A stretch of DNA of 64,000 nucleotides from Planktothrix serta PCC 8927 (GCF_900010725.2 NZ_LR734844.1:255995-319994); one strand, 5' to 3'. Shown: positions 27,640 through 37,629, counted from the first letter of the stretch. Numbers and translations are program-made. The notes: generated by a model not told the origin, from the letters alone.

Positions 27640-28755
27640 ATGAATTCTGCTGTTGAATTATTGAATGTTTCTAAATTATTTAAAGGATTAAATAGTAAAG
27701 AATTTCTAGCTGTTAACCAATTGAATTTAGAAATCAAAACCGGAGAATTTTTCTCCTTATTAGGGCCATCAGGTTGTGGAAAAACAACAACATTAAGAAT
27801 GATTGCTGGATTTGAACTTCCCACTTCTGGGGAAATTTTAATTCATCAACAACCGATGAAAAATCGTCCCCCTTTTTATCGTCCAGTCAATACCGTTTTT
27901 CAAAATTATGCCTTATTTCCCCATTTAACTGTTGCGGAAAATGTTGCTTTTGGACTGGAAATGGAAAATGTGTCTCGTCCCCAAATTAAGAGCCGAGTTA
28001 CAGACGCATTATCTTTAGTTAAATTAACCGATTTTCAAACTCGTTATCCCCGTCAACTTTCCGGTGGACAGCAACAACGGGTGGCGTTAGCGAGAGCATT
28101 AGTTAAACAGCCAAAGGTGTTATTATTTGATGAACCCTTGGGTGCTTTAGATTTAAAACTGCGAAAAGAAATGCAGTTAGAACTTAAAAAAATGCAGAAA
28201 CAATTAGGCATTACTTTTATTTATGTAACCCATGATCAAGAAGAAGCGTTAACCATGTCTGATCGAATTGGGGTCATGAATCATGGAGAATTATTACAAG
28301 TAGGAACCCCCCTAGAAATTTATGAATATCCTCAGACTAAATTTGTTGCAGATTTCATTGGAGAAACTAACTTTTTGACGGGACGAGTTACCCAAATCCA
28401 AGGACAACAAATCACGGTTTTAGTAGATGAACAACTTTCTATTCATCTAACAACTTCTCAACCTGTTATAGAAGGACAAATAATCAATTTAATCATCCGT
28501 CCAGAAAAAGCCACTCTCTATGCTAATACTGATCAAAATAGGGGAGATTATCAAAATGTAGAAGCTTGGAAAGGAATCATTGAAGAATCAATTTATCTGG
28601 GAACAGATACCCGTTATGCTGTGCGTTTAACTGATCAAACTTTAATCATGATTCGCTGGCAAAATTGGCATCGAGATGATCTACAACGTTTTACCCTTGG
28701 TGATCAGGTTAAAGTAGTTGTCCCACCCAATAGTATTAATATTATTAGTAATTAA
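27640..28755 (+). CDS. potA: Spermidine/putrescine ABC transporter ATPase PotA
   Basis: Starts at ATG 27640; the upstream extension is encoded by the repeat region and has no counterpart in the family. Walker A is GPSGCGKTT (Lys48), Q-loop [10 protein letters not shown], signature [15 protein letters not shown], Walker [13 protein letters not shown] and switch histidine in YVTHDQEEA. Residues after about 235 form the TOBE regulatory domain. It powers PotBCD. About 371 residues. Confidence 0.92.
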   Translation: MNSAVELLNVSKLFKGLNSKEFLAVNQLNLEIKTGEFFSLLGPSGCGKTTTLRMIAGFELPTSGEILIHQQPMKNRPPFYRPVNTVFQNYALFPHLTVAENVAFGLEMENVSRPQIKSRVTDALSLVKLTDFQTRYPRQLSGGQQQRVALARALVKQPKVLLFDEPLGALDLKLRKEMQLELKKMQKQLGITFIYVTHDQEEALTMSDRIGVMNHGELLQVGTPLEIYEYPQTKFVADFIGETNFLTGRVTQIQGQQITVLVDEQLSIHLTTSQPVIEGQIINLIIRPEKATLYANTDQNRGDYQNVEAWKGIIEESIYLGTDTRYAVRLTDQTLIMIRWQNWHRDDLQRFTLGDQVKVVVPPNSINIISN

Positions 28756-28780
28756 AATAATAAATATTATGATAAAAAAA

Positions 28781-28804
28781 CGCCCATAACTAACACGATG
28801 GGCG
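28781..28804. terminator. Hairpin downstream of potA
   Basis: CGCCCAT pairs with ATGGGCG around a 10-base loop, 25 bases after the potA stop and preceded by an A run. No T run follows, so a terminator role for potA is only possible. Confidence 0.35.
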
Positions 28805-28929
28805 CTCAATCCGGGTGCAATGCTATCAATTCACATTATAATATTCTACAGCTATCAGAGGCAGATAAAATGATAACCTTTAACAAAAATTTACAATAAT
28901 CTTTTCTAAAATCTTCAATTTTTACCCCC

Positions 28930-29358
28930 ATGACTCCAACCTTAATCGGACGCTGGCAAACTCGTCTTTTTCTCTTTGCAACCGTTGGTGTTTTAGTAAC
29001 CTTAGCCTTTGTTGGGTTACAAACGGGTGATCAACCCCGATCAATTTACTTTTGGATTTTAGGATATATTACCTGTTTTGGCTTTTTCTGGGATATTTTC
29101 TATATCAAAATTCAAAAATTTCGCTGGGATCGAGATTGGCCTGGTGCTTTTCAATTATTAGCAGGAATTTGGGAAGCTTTGTTTTTACTAACCTTGATCA
29201 AAATCATCGGTTTACCCGGTATTTCTCCAACAGAATTTAATCTGGGATTATTTATTTTCCATTATAGTTGTGTTTGGATTGCTATTTTTATTACCTCTCA
29301 AAGTCTGATCAGAATTTTATGTCCTTACTGGCGTTTTCGAGGAGGACAATGGTTTTAA
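28930..29358 (+). CDS. Membrane protein of unknown function
   Basis: One hundred and forty-two residues with four hydrophobic stretches (about 14-32, 41-58, 78-96 and 103-128). The rest is short loops with positively charged ends (RWQTRLF, RFRGGQWF). No known domain recognised. It lies between potA and the antiporter gene and converges with the latter, the stops being 24 bases apart. Confidence 0.6.
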   Translation: MTPTLIGRWQTRLFLFATVGVLVTLAFVGLQTGDQPRSIYFWILGYITCFGFFWDIFYIKIQKFRWDRDWPGAFQLLAGIWEALFLLTLIKIIGLPGISPTEFNLGLFIFHYSCVWIAIFITSQSLIRILCPYWRFRGGQWF

Positions 29359-29382
29359 TTCAACTTTAAACCGTTAATTCCC

Positions 29383-31710
29383 TTAATTTTTAAGAGTTAA
29401 ATCTTCATCTATTTCTTTCTCTTTTTCTTTTTCTTTTAGAGCTTTGAGGGAAGGAAGATTAATCGGAATCATTTCTCGTCTGGCTTGGTTTAAATCATGA
29501 AAACTCCCACAAAGTAATAAGCGATCGCCTGCTTCTAAATCCAAATTTCGACTCGGCCAGCGATGAAATTTATCGTCTCGACGTAAGGCTTGAACTTGTA
29601 CCCTAAACCGACTCGCTAAATCTAATTTCGATAACGGTTTACCGATCACCGGGCTATTTTCAGGAATATTTAACCACTGACAAGAAATACTTTCCGCCGG
29701 AATTGTAACCTCTCCTTTCGCCAATTGATCTAACGTTGTTAAGGCGGCTGTTTCCCCCACAACTAATAATTTATCATCTTTTTCTAAACGCGCTTGACCA
29801 TCAGGATAATCAATTTCTTCCCCCGTAGAACGTCGAATTGCCATCACACTAATTCCCGTCATCGGACGAATATTACTTTCTTCCAAAGTCATTCCCGTTA
29901 AGGGAGAACTCGGAGGTAACGCATACCATTTACTATTCATTTCTTGAGTTGCTTGCTGTAAATCTCGCGCCACTTCTTGAGGGGATTTTTTAGGGCGAAA
30001 ATCTGAATACTGACTTTGACGAATTTTTTGCATTTCCTGTTGAATTTTATCTCCAGTTAAACCCATTCTTGTTAATAAATGAGTTGATAATTCTAAACTC
30101 GCTTCAAATTCAGGTTGTACCACTTCTTTTGCACCCAATTGATACAGAAGTTCAATATCCTTATCCCGATCCGCGATCACAATTACATCTAAATTAGGCG
30201 AAAATTCTAACGATCGCTTTAAGCATAATCGGGTACTCATTGGGTCAGGAATAGCGATCGCCATTGAGATAGCCCGATCCACCCCTGCGGTTTCTAAAAC
30301 GTGCAAACTTGCCGCATTTCCATATAAATAAGGAATGTTATTATTTCTTAATTCTTGTACAGCTTGTTCCGATTGATCAATCACGACAACGGAATAATTA
30401 TGACTTTGTAAAAGTCGAACTAAATTGCGCCCAACTCGTCCATACCCACAAACAATAATATGATTTTGTTGGGGAAAATTTTCAGCAATATCCGTAATTT
30501 TTCGACTGTTTTCTAAAAGATTAGATAAGTCCCATTTTTCCTCCATCCAATCTAACAATTTAGGAGCAAATTGTAAAATAAACGGGGTAATAATTAAGGT
30601 GAGGGCTGTTGTTCCCACAATTAATAAATAAATCCGTCGGGAAACTAACCCTAAACTTTGTCCAGCACTGGCTAAAACAAACGAAAATTCTCCAATTTGA
30701 GCTAATCCTAATCCGGTGATAATAGACGTTCTCCAAGAATAGCCAAATAATTTAACAATCGGAATAATAATTAAGGTTTTTCCGGCGACAATTAGCAACA
30801 TTAATCCGATAATCAGTTCTAAATGTTGCCAAAGAAATACCGGATCAATTAGCATTCCCACCGCGACAAAAAATAAAGCGGCAAAAATATCACGAATAGG
30901 TTCAACATAAGTTAAGGTTTGATCGGCATATTCTACCTCAGAAATCATTAACCCGGCAACAAAAGCCCCCATTTCAATCGAAAATCCTAAATGTTCTGTT
31001 AACAGCGCAATTCCTAAACATAACGCCACAACCCCTAATAAAAATAGTTCTCGACTTTCGGTTTTAGCTAAAAATCGTAATAACCGAGGAATCACCCAAA
31101 TCCCCGCAATAATTGCCCCTAATGCAAATAATCCAATTAATAAAAGCGATCGCCCCACCGCTTCAAAAATCACGCCTCCTTGGGGTTGATTTAAAGCAGG
31201 TAACACTGCTAACATTAACCCTAATGCTAAATCCTGTACGACTAAAATCCCTAGCATTACCTGTCCTTGAGGGGTCGCCATTTCATTGCGTTCCATCAAA
31301 CATTTCAGGACAACGGCCGTTGAAGATAGGGATAAAATTGCCCCTAAAAAGATGCCTTGAATCGGAGAAGTATCCCAACCTAAAATTCCTGTTGCGAGGG
31401 CGGTAATTAATACCGTAAAGACAATTTGTAACCCTCCTCCTCCTAAACTAATTGCCTGGACTTTTTTCAACTCCGCCAAGGAAAATTCTACCCCCAAGGC
31501 AAATAGAAGAAAGGCTACTCCAAATTGAGCCAGGGTTTCCACTTGAACTAATTCTTTGATCAAGCCTAATCCACTGGGGCCAACAATCATTCCCCCAATC
31601 AAATAACCCAGAATCGCGGGTTGTCGGATTAACGATGCTAAAAGTCCTCCGACGGTTGCAGCGACAAGGACAAGGACTAAATCTACAATTAAGCGAAAGT
31701 CTTCTGGCAC
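29383..31710 (-). CDS. CPA2-family cation:proton antiporter with RCK (TrkA) domains
   Basis: Seven hundred and seventy-five residues. The first 380 or so form a KefB/NapA-like transport domain of about 12 helices, with FLLFALGVEFSLAEL and GAFVAGLMISEVEYADQ, where the ion-binding acidic residues lie. An RCK_N Rossmann domain (IIVCGYGRVGRNLVRLLQ) spans about 415-530, then two RCK_C-like segments (about 605-670 and 685-755). RCK domains gate transport in response to nucleotides or cyclic di-AMP in some relatives. It probably exports K+ or Na+ in exchange for protons. Its promoter faces that of the M23 peptidase gene. Confidence 0.85.
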   Translation of the reverse strand: MPEDFRLIVDLVLVLVAATVGGLLASLIRQPAILGYLIGGMIVGPSGLGLIKELVQVETLAQFGVAFLLFALGVEFSLAELKKVQAISLGGGGLQIVFTVLITALATGILGWDTSPIQGIFLGAILSLSSTAVVLKCLMERNEMATPQGQVMLGILVVQDLALGLMLAVLPALNQPQGGVIFEAVGRSLLLIGLFALGAIIAGIWVIPRLLRFLAKTESRELFLLGVVALCLGIALLTEHLGFSIEMGAFVAGLMISEVEYADQTLTYVEPIRDIFAALFFVAVGMLIDPVFLWQHLELIIGLMLLIVAGKTLIIIPIVKLFGYSWRTSIITGLGLAQIGEFSFVLASAGQSLGLVSRRIYLLIVGTTALTLIITPFILQFAPKLLDWMEEKWDLSNLLENSRKITDIAENFPQQNHIIVCGYGRVGRNLVRLLQSHNYSVVVIDQSEQAVQELRNNNIPYLYGNAASLHVLETAGVDRAISMAIAIPDPMSTRLCLKRSLEFSPNLDVIVIADRDKDIELLYQLGAKEVVQPEFEASLELSTHLLTRMGLTGDKIQQEMQKIRQSQYSDFRPKKSPQEVARDLQQATQEMNSKWYALPPSSPLTGMTLEESNIRPMTGISVMAIRRSTGEEIDYPDGQARLEKDDKLLVVGETAALTTLDQLAKGEVTIPAESISCQWLNIPENSPVIGKPLSKLDLASRFRVQVQALRRDDKFHRWPSRNLDLEAGDRLLLCGSFHDLNQARREMIPINLPSLKALKEKEKEKEIDEDLTLKN

Positions 31711-31840
31711 GGTTTATCTTAAAACGAAATGATTAAATGTAACATTCTGTTACTTATTCTCAGCATACTAAAATTGTGAAGAATTCGGCATTAGCCTTAA
31801 AATTTTAGGGGGAAAACCGATCAACCTTGGAGAGAGCAAG

Positions 31841-32710
31841 ATGAGACTGAAAGTGCCTAGGTGGCTCAAGTCGTTAATGTTAAGCCTGATCACGGTTGCA
31901 ATCGTTCTGGCCCTTCCAGGATTCGCTGCCCAGGTACGAGTTAATCCCTCCTCTCCTGAGTTGGGGGATACTCTCTCTGTGGTGTTGGAGTCCGCCAGTT
32001 CACCGAACCCACCCACCGTTAATTGGCAGGGTAAAACCTACCCGATGTTTGCTATTGGCCCTAACCGAATGCGGGCTTTATTACCGACTACCCCTTTAGA
32101 TCAGCCGGGAACAAAGTCCCTGCAAGTTAATGATGGGTCACAGGTACAGAATTTAACGGTACAATTGCGCGATCGCTCCTTTCCTACCCAGTCAATTTGG
32201 CTCCCTCCCGATAAAGAAGACCTCCAGGGCACCGATCACGAATTTGATCGCGTCGATGCGTTTAAAGCCCTCGTTACCCCGGAAAAATATTGGAAAGGTG
32301 CATTTTTACGTCCCAATTCCGGTGAAATCACCACGATTTATGGCGTGCGTCGTTACTACAACGGGGATTTTGCCGAGGACTATTATCATCGTGGGGTAGA
32401 TTATGCTGGGGGTATGGGATCGCCTGTGGTTGCACCAGCGGCTGGACGAGTGGCCCTGGTAGGGCGAGAATCCCAGGGATTTGAAATTCATGGCAATGTT
32501 ATTGGTCTGGATCACGGTCAAGGGGTGGCGAGTATTTTGATGCACCTCAGCCGGATTGATGTTAAGGAGGGGGATTTTGTGCAAGCGGGTCAAGTCATTG
32601 GTGCGGTAGGATCATCTGGGGCTTCAACAGGCCCCCATCTCCATTGGGGACTTTATGTGCAGGGTCAAGCGGTTGATCCGGTTCCCTGGCGATATGCAGC
32701 GATGGATTGA
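31841..32710 (+). CDS. M23-family peptidase (LytM-type endopeptidase)
   Basis: Two hundred and eighty-nine residues. A signal peptide (LMLSLITVAIVLALPGFAA) is followed by an Ig-like segment and the LytM domain from about 155. The zinc ligands are visible: His183 and Asp187 in YHRGVDY, His268 in GPHLHWGLY, with His266 as catalytic partner. It should cut peptidoglycan cross-links in the periplasm. Some M23 proteins are inactive scaffolds, but no key residue is missing here. Confidence 0.88.
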   Translation: MRLKVPRWLKSLMLSLITVAIVLALPGFAAQVRVNPSSPELGDTLSVVLESASSPNPPTVNWQGKTYPMFAIGPNRMRALLPTTPLDQPGTKSLQVNDGSQVQNLTVQLRDRSFPTQSIWLPPDKEDLQGTDHEFDRVDAFKALVTPEKYWKGAFLRPNSGEITTIYGVRRYYNGDFAEDYYHRGVDYAGGMGSPVVAPAAGRVALVGRESQGFEIHGNVIGLDHGQGVASILMHLSRIDVKEGDFVQAGQVIGAVGSSGASTGPHLHWGLYVQGQAVDPVPWRYAAMD

Positions 32711-33074
32711 AGTCAGATTTTTTGGGATCACTCAGGTTAAATGGGCATCAACTTGGCAATGGTATCCTAGAAGAAGTAGCCATAGGGTGAATGTCAACAA
32801 CCCACCACTGACCTGAGTTATTCTTCAATGGGGGTCTTCAAGGGGGAAGAAAGATGATATTCTTAGCCAATGTTGAAAAAACAGAAAGCTAATTATGGCT
32901 CAGTTCAGCCTAATTCCCTGAGTATCCTAATTCCTATTTGACAATTCAGGTAACTCTCGTTTCCCCTCTTTCTGTCTCGATTGCAGCAGCGAAGAAATCA
33001 AAAAGCCTTTTTTAGGGAATATTTAGGCAAGATTCAGTTAAAAAAATAACAATGATGCCAAGTGTAAAAGCATT
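32711..33074. other. Gene-free stretch upstream of the ComFB gene
   Basis: About 360 bases without a coding frame. Near 32820-32853 a CTTCAAxGGGGG motif occurs twice, bracketed by TTCTTC and GAAGAA, which could fold. It may be a 5' leader or a small RNA, but no known RNA family was recognised. The ComFB promoter is expected here. Confidence 0.35.
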
Positions 33075-33611
33075 ATGAGTATTGAAAAGATTGTTGAGCA
33101 AGCATTGGGAGATGGTTATCTAACCCCCTCGATGGAGGCAGAGGTTGGACGAATTTGTAACACCGCATCAGAACTGTCTATTGAAGAATATATGGCTCTG
33201 GATCGGTTGATGGGAGCTTTGTTAACGGGTGAAGTTGTTGTTTTACCCCGGAAACAATTTATTAATGTCATGGAGGAGTTAGTCCTCAGTGAAGCCATCG
33301 CTAGGGTTGCAGAAATTGAAGAAAATAGCGAACAAAGCCTAGATGTGGGAGATATTGCCGCCTATGCGTTAAATCGTCTTCCTCCCCTTTATGCCACAAC
33401 GGAGGAAGGAGCCCAATTTCAACGATCAAGAGCGAAAGAAGAACTACAAATATTGATTTCTAATCAGATCAAAGCGGCGATTGAACGCAACCTCAACCGC
33501 GCAGCCCAAAATCAAACTGTTCTGGGTAAAGCCAGTGGCGATACCGTATTGTCCCAAGTTAGTGCTTTATTACAAACCTATGCCCAAAATTATGAACGCA
33601 CCATCAGTTAG
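33075..33611 (+). CDS. ComFB-family (late competence) protein
   Basis: One hundred and seventy-eight residues. The first part (NVMEELVLSEAIARVAE, then DIAAYALNRLPPLYATTEEG) matches the ComFB domain. In cyanobacteria ComFB-type proteins have been described as receptors of cyclic dinucleotides (c-di-GMP or c-di-AMP) that affect cell size or competence; whether this one binds is not shown by the sequence. The helical C-terminal tail is about 60 residues. The gene is monocistronic and followed by a strong hairpin. A GGDEF/EAL protein lies at 61692. Confidence 0.75.
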   Translation: MSIEKIVEQALGDGYLTPSMEAEVGRICNTASELSIEEYMALDRLMGALLTGEVVVLPRKQFINVMEELVLSEAIARVAEIEENSEQSLDVGDIAAYALNRLPPLYATTEEGAQFQRSRAKEELQILISNQIKAAIERNLNRAAQNQTVLGKASGDTVLSQVSALLQTYAQNYERTIS

Positions 33612-33644
33612 GGGAATGGCTCAAAATTAATCTCTCTATGAATT

Positions 33645-33708
33645 CGGAAGCCCACACTGTACCCCTAGATCCCTAGGTCAGTGTGGGGAGTTCACCGAAA
33701 CCGGGCTT
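33645..33708. terminator. Bidirectional terminator between comFB and psb29
   Basis: Nested inverted repeats: CCCACACTG (33651-33659) pairs with CAGTGTGGG (33679-33687), with CCTAGATCCCTAGG inside; an outer pair GAAGCCC/GGGCTTC frames it. It lies between converging genes. Confidence 0.65.
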
Positions 33709-33721
33709 CTGTTCTCGGAAT

Positions 33722-34423
33722 CTAATTAGACGTATCCGGTGCGGAGGCTCCAACGGCTTCATTCGCTCGTTGTTCCCGTTTTTTCCGTTCCGCTTGGGTC
33801 ATTTCTTCAATCATGAGCCGAGCTTGTGCAACTTTTTCAAGATTGCTGCGATAGAGATCTAAATCCTTGAGCAGTTTGTCTTGAGGTAGGTGTAAAGCTT
33901 CAGCCAGTTGAGATAAGATTTGTTCTCTTGTGGCTTTGTCTTGAATCCCACTTGGATCAGCTTGTTCTAAGAGGGTAAATAATCCAATGGCAAACAAACG
34001 ACTGTATTTTAATTTAGGATTAATTGCGATCGCCTGCAAATCTCCTAACCACTCAGTCGCCGTCCCCTCAGCAGGAGACTTTAAACTAGCAATTAAATCT
34101 TTAACCGATAGATTTTTGGCTAATTCTTGTAAGTGTTGAGCCTCACCCCGATACCGTTGGGGGTCGTCTTGTTCAGCTTTGATCAGGGCATTAAAAATCG
34201 ATTCTTGATCAGATTCGGGAAGATACCCTTGCATAAAGCGATCAAAAGCTGTGACCACACCCAAGGCATAAATGGGGTCATAGCTAAAATCAACATTGAC
34301 CGAGAGTAAGTGCATTTCCACCATCAACTCCTCAATCACACGACGATAGATCGAATTGATGGGGCGAGTGTGTAGACTGTAAAAAGTACGCTTTGTATCT
34401 GAAACCGTGCGGATGTTATTCAC
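33722..34423 (-). CDS. psb29: Photosystem II biogenesis protein Psb29/Thf1
   Basis: Two hundred and thirty-three residues, typical for the family. The N-terminus (TVSDTKRTFYSLHTRPINSI) and VNVDFSYDPIYALGVVTAFDRFMQGY are diagnostic. Psb29 (THF1 in plants) is a helical thylakoid-associated protein needed for photosystem II assembly and repair and for FtsH protease accumulation. The Lys/Arg/Glu-rich C-terminus forms a coiled coil (EEMTQAERKKREQRA). Confidence 0.93.
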   Translation of the reverse strand: MNNIRTVSDTKRTFYSLHTRPINSIYRRVIEELMVEMHLLSVNVDFSYDPIYALGVVTAFDRFMQGYLPESDQESIFNALIKAEQDDPQRYRGEAQHLQELAKNLSVKDLIASLKSPAEGTATEWLGDLQAIAINPKLKYSRLFAIGLFTLLEQADPSGIQDKATREQILSQLAEALHLPQDKLLKDLDLYRSNLEKVAQARLMIEEMTQAERKKREQRANEAVGASAPDTSN

Positions 34424-34801
34424 AAGCCAATCTTAAAAGGGACTAAATATCATTGTGAACTACCCAATCTCCAACGCTACGCTGATGGAGTGGGCTTGGT
34501 GACTTCACAGGGAATTGCCTCAAAAACTCCGTAGTTCTTTTGGTCTGACATTCCCACCACCAGCAGGAGTCCGGGTTCCCAAGACCCATTTTTTTCTGCT
34601 ACACTGCCCACTCAGCTTAGTTTTCGCTTAGGGTGACATTATACAAGATTGCTTGATTGTATCATAGAATTGGGGGTTGGAGTCGCCATTGATCCCAACA
34701 GAAATAGGGAAGATTGTGTTGAACTTCTGGCTCCGAATCGTTAATTTTTTGGGTGTCCCAGATTTTGAAGTTTACAAATTCCAAAACGACTCAGAATCCC
34801 A
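34424..34801. other. psb29/cpcT divergent intergenic region
   Basis: About 380 bases containing the promoters of both flanking genes. At 34463-34494 a hairpin (CCCAATCTCCA against TGGAGTGGG) resembles hairpins found at ends of IS200/IS605-type elements in cyanobacteria, but no TCAA end or TTAT target could be paired with it. No gene seen. Confidence 0.4.
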
Positions 34802-35875
34802 ATGATCTTATCTCCTCAACTGCGAGCTTTAGCCGAATATATGGCGGGAGAGTTCGATAATCAAGCTCAAGCCTTAGCTGATCCCGTGTGGTACGTCCAT
34901 CTGCGCCTATGGCAACGTCCGGTTCCCGTATTCTTGTTTCCCGAACCCAGTTTGGTACTATTTGCCGAACAAGCCAATATTGTTAACCTGAATCAACCCT
35001 ATCGTCCTCGGTTTATTCAGTTGCGCCAGTCCTGTAATTCTGAGTCTAGTTTAGAAGCCCAATATTATATGCCCCAAAATATTGCTGCGGTGCAAGGGGC
35101 TGGCCAAGATCCCGAACGGTTGCGACATCTGACTCCAGAGGATTTACAACTTCTGCCCGGTTGTACCTTAAAGATCACCTCTCAATCCTTAAGTCCCAAT
35201 CATTATCGCTTCCAAGCCACTCTAAAGGAAAACCAGATTTGTTGTTTCAGTTATCGAAAAATTGGGTTTAAAACCCCGTCCCTTCGACAGGCTCAGGGCA
35301 AGCTCTTTAGCGATAGCGGAGGACGGCTTTATATTGGTGGGTTGTCTATTGACATCTGATCCTGGTACTATTTCCAGTAACAGGAAAAGGTAAACAACCT
35401 GTCTAAAAACCTAGTTGCTTAACGGCAGAACACTGAACCTTGACAATTGAATCTATGCGGTTCTGCTGCACAGTTCTAGTTTCCCCCAGCAGTGGGTAAA
35501 AGATTCATGGGAGCTAGGCCACCAGTTTTTGAAACAAATTTGTTTCAAGTCAAAAAAGAACTCGCAGGAATGCGAATAGGGTAGGGCATACCCGAATTTA
35601 CGCTTGGGGAGAATCCCACCTCTGGTTGAAGCACTGCAAGGCACTTTGATTAAGTGGTTTCGTTGAACCAAGAATCCCCACGCCTTTAGGCTGGGGAGTG
35701 TCAACAAAACAAAACCTATCAAGTCGAATTAGGCTTTGCAGCCACAGCCGATGAATTTTTGAGCTATGACAAAGGAATTGACCCTACGACCGGAAAAGCA
35801 TTATGGGGAGCTTTGTTAGGGCAATTTCAATTTCAGAAACGCTGTTGTTTCGCTTCTGAACTGCCTTTAACCTAA
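34802..35875 (+). pseudogene. cpcT: CpcT/CpeT-type phycobilin lyase gene split by an inserted element
   Basis: The first 151 codons (ALADPVWYVHLRLWQRPVPV, then PYRPRFIQL and YYMPQNIAAVQGAGQDPERL) are a CpcT/CpeT chromophore lyase. After codon 151 (TAT, 35252-35254) foreign DNA runs to 35704; translation would add 34 unrelated residues and stop at 35359. The true 3' end resumes at 35705 in the same frame (QNKTYQVELGFAATADEF, ending KRCCFASELPLT) and stops at 35875. Joining both parts gives 207 residues, the normal length. CpcT attaches phycocyanobilin to Cys-153 of the phycocyanin beta chain, so its loss would affect light harvesting unless a paralogue exists or the element excises. Confidence 0.88.
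35255..35704 (+). mobile_element. 450-bp IS200/IS605-type element without transposase, in cpcT
   Basis: Inserted directly after TTAT, ending in GTGTCAA, with no target duplication, as in HUH-transposase IS200/IS605 insertions. The left end has an inverted GGGTTTAAAACCC. The right end has the hairpin CCCCACGCCTTTAGGCTGGGG at 35677-35696. No tnpA or tnpB frame is present, so it must be moved in trans. The 138-bp element at 37630 begins with nearly the same 25 bases and ends with the same nine. Confidence 0.82.
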
Positions 35876-35912
35876 ACCCAAGCTGCACAAACTTTCAGAT
35901 CAGCCTTCGGTG

Positions 35913-35938
35913 TAGAGACGCACCTAGGCACGTCTCTA
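35913..35938. terminator. Hairpin after cpcT
   Basis: TAGAGACG pairs with CGTCTCTA around a 10-base loop, 38 bases after the cpcT stop and 44 before the converging STAS stop. A related hairpin is at 60189-60212. It probably ends transcription from both sides. Confidence 0.6.
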
Positions 35939-35981
35939 TTGTCAACAGAAAGCGAATAGGGTTTGGAATCATAGATTGACT

Positions 35982-36344
35982 TCAACCGGCTCTTACCCCG
36001 CCTTCAAGAGCTTCATCTTCCGTCTCAAAAATTTCAAATACAGAATCCATCATGGTCACTTCAAATACCAGCTTGGCTTCTGGATGAACATTACAAATTC
36101 GGAAGCTACCCTTCACTTTGTCAGCATCTCGCATTCCAGCAACCAGTGAAGTCAGACCCGAACTATCAATAAAGTTCACTTGACCTAGATTTACCACGAC
36201 ATGGCGACTCAATTTAGATATACATTCCTGCAACTTGAGGCGGAATTGCCAAGCTGTTGTGATGTCTAGGCGTCCTGTTGGTGCCAAGACAATGACCTTT
36301 GTGCCATCCTGGGTCGTATGTTCTTTTTGATCGATATGAATCAC
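35982..36344 (-). CDS. STAS-domain anti-sigma factor antagonist
   Basis: One hundred and twenty residues forming one STAS domain of the SpoIIAA/RsbV type. The phosphorylatable serine is in FIDSSGL (Ser61/Ser62). PTGRLDITTAWQFR near residue 22 is the usual second strand. Such proteins bind an anti-sigma kinase when unphosphorylated and so free a sigma factor, or act in partner-switch control of other processes. No kinase or phosphatase adjoins it, so the partner is unknown. hemF lies upstream on the same strand. Confidence 0.87.
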   Translation of the reverse strand: MIHIDQKEHTTQDGTKVIVLAPTGRLDITTAWQFRLKLQECISKLSRHVVVNLGQVNFIDSSGLTSLVAGMRDADKVKGSFRICNVHPEAKLVFEVTMMDSVFEIFETEDEALEGGVRAG

Positions 36345-36403
36345 TGACCGTCCCCTCGGAATTTTTGATATTGCGTTGGTTGCTTATCTGACAGTAGTTT
36401 AAC

Positions 36404-37447
36404 TTAGACTGGTGAGTTGGGAGCAGTCCAGTTTGCCCAATCTTGAGGCTTCAAGAAAGTCTCAGACAGTTCTGCTTCTGGAGTTCCAGGTTCCGGCTGA
36501 TAGCCATATTCCCATCGTACCAGAGGCGGTAAAGACATGAGAATGGACTCGGTGCGACCATTGGTTTGTAAGCCAAAAATCGTCCCTCGATCATAAACCA
36601 AGTTAAATTCCACATATCGACCCCGCCGATATAATTGGAACTGCCGTTCTCGATCTCCATAGTCATGGGAACGTCTCCGCTCTACAATTGGCCCGTAAGC
36701 CGGAATAAAAGCCTGTCCACAGTCTTGCACAAAACTGAACAAAGATTCCCAATCTCTCGGCTCAGGGGTTCCCACTTTATCACTATACAAGGCTGCCGCT
36801 CCTTTCGGATCAGGGCCTTTATAGAGTTGGCTTTGTGGATCTTGATAGTCAAAGAAGATCCCGCCTACACCCCGCATCTCTTGTCGATGTTTGAGATAAA
36901 AATATTCATCACACCAGTGTTTGAATACAGGATAATACTCTTGATGGTGGCGATCGCAAGCTTGTTTTAAGGTTTGATGAAAATGGTGAGCATCTTCAGC
37001 AAAAGGATAATAAGGGGTTAAATCAATACCGCCCCCAAACCACCAGACTGGCCCAGCTTGAAAATAGCGATAATTAAGATGTACCGTTGGAATATAGGGA
37101 TTTCGAGGATGTAACACCATTGAGGTTCCTGTGGCATAAAACCCGTACCCGGCTGCCTCTGGACGTTGAGCTAAAATCGAAGGAGGCAGTGTTTCGCCCC
37201 AAACTTCGGAGAAATTAACTCCCCCTTGTTCAAACACATCCCCTTCGCTGATTACACGAGTTCGACCCCCGCCCCCTTCTGGACGTTCCCAAGCGTCTTC
37301 TTTAAACTTGCCAATACCATCAAGCTGTTCCAGGCCTTGACAAATTTCATCCTGGATTTGTTTCATAAACTGACTGACACGGGTTTGAGAGTCAGTCGGA
37401 GGGATCAACTGGGGCGTAGTAATTTCCGATACCTGAGAAGCTGTCAT
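36404..37447 (-). CDS. hemF: Oxygen-dependent coproporphyrinogen III oxidase
   Basis: Three hundred and forty-seven residues from ATG 37447; the longer frame to 37513 adds residues not typical of the family. Signatures: [57 protein letters not shown] and [15 protein letters not shown]. The enzyme decarboxylates two propionates of coproporphyrinogen III with O2, on the way to heme, chlorophyll and phycobilins. It is close to cpcT and psb29, all linked to photosynthetic pigment proteins, though not one operon. Confidence 0.95.
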   Translation of the reverse strand: MTASQVSEITTPQLIPPTDSQTRVSQFMKQIQDEICQGLEQLDGIGKFKEDAWERPEGGGGRTRVISEGDVFEQGGVNFSEVWGETLPPSILAQRPEAAGYGFYATGTSMVLHPRNPYIPTVHLNYRYFQAGPVWWFGGGIDLTPYYPFAEDAHHFHQTLKQACDRHHQEYYPVFKHWCDEYFYLKHRQEMRGVGGIFFDYQDPQSQLYKGPDPKGAAALYSDKVGTPEPRDWESLFSFVQDCGQAFIPAYGPIVERRRSHDYGDRERQFQLYRRGRYVEFNLVYDRGTIFGLQTNGRTESILMSLPPLVRWEYGYQPEPGTPEAELSETFLKPQDWANWTAPNSPV

Positions 37448-37629
37448 AATTTTTTTTAACCTATCATCACTTGGCGAACAATTTGTTGTAATCTCGCCAA
37501 GCGTTATGATCATGTCCGTATTGTGTCCCTGGAGTCAAGTGGCTAAGGGGATCTTCTGCCCTGAAACCCTGAGACTGTAAATCTTCTTTACTTTAACTTG
37601 AAGTTAACTTAAGGGTTTTTAAGACTTAT

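Noticed and set aside
24622-28755. potBCDA order as something new
   Set aside because: It is a standard polyamine uptake operon with all key residues present.
35453-35722. 89-codon minus-strand frame across the cpcT element
   Set aside because: It runs through the right-end hairpin and into cpcT; no similarity to a transposase was seen.
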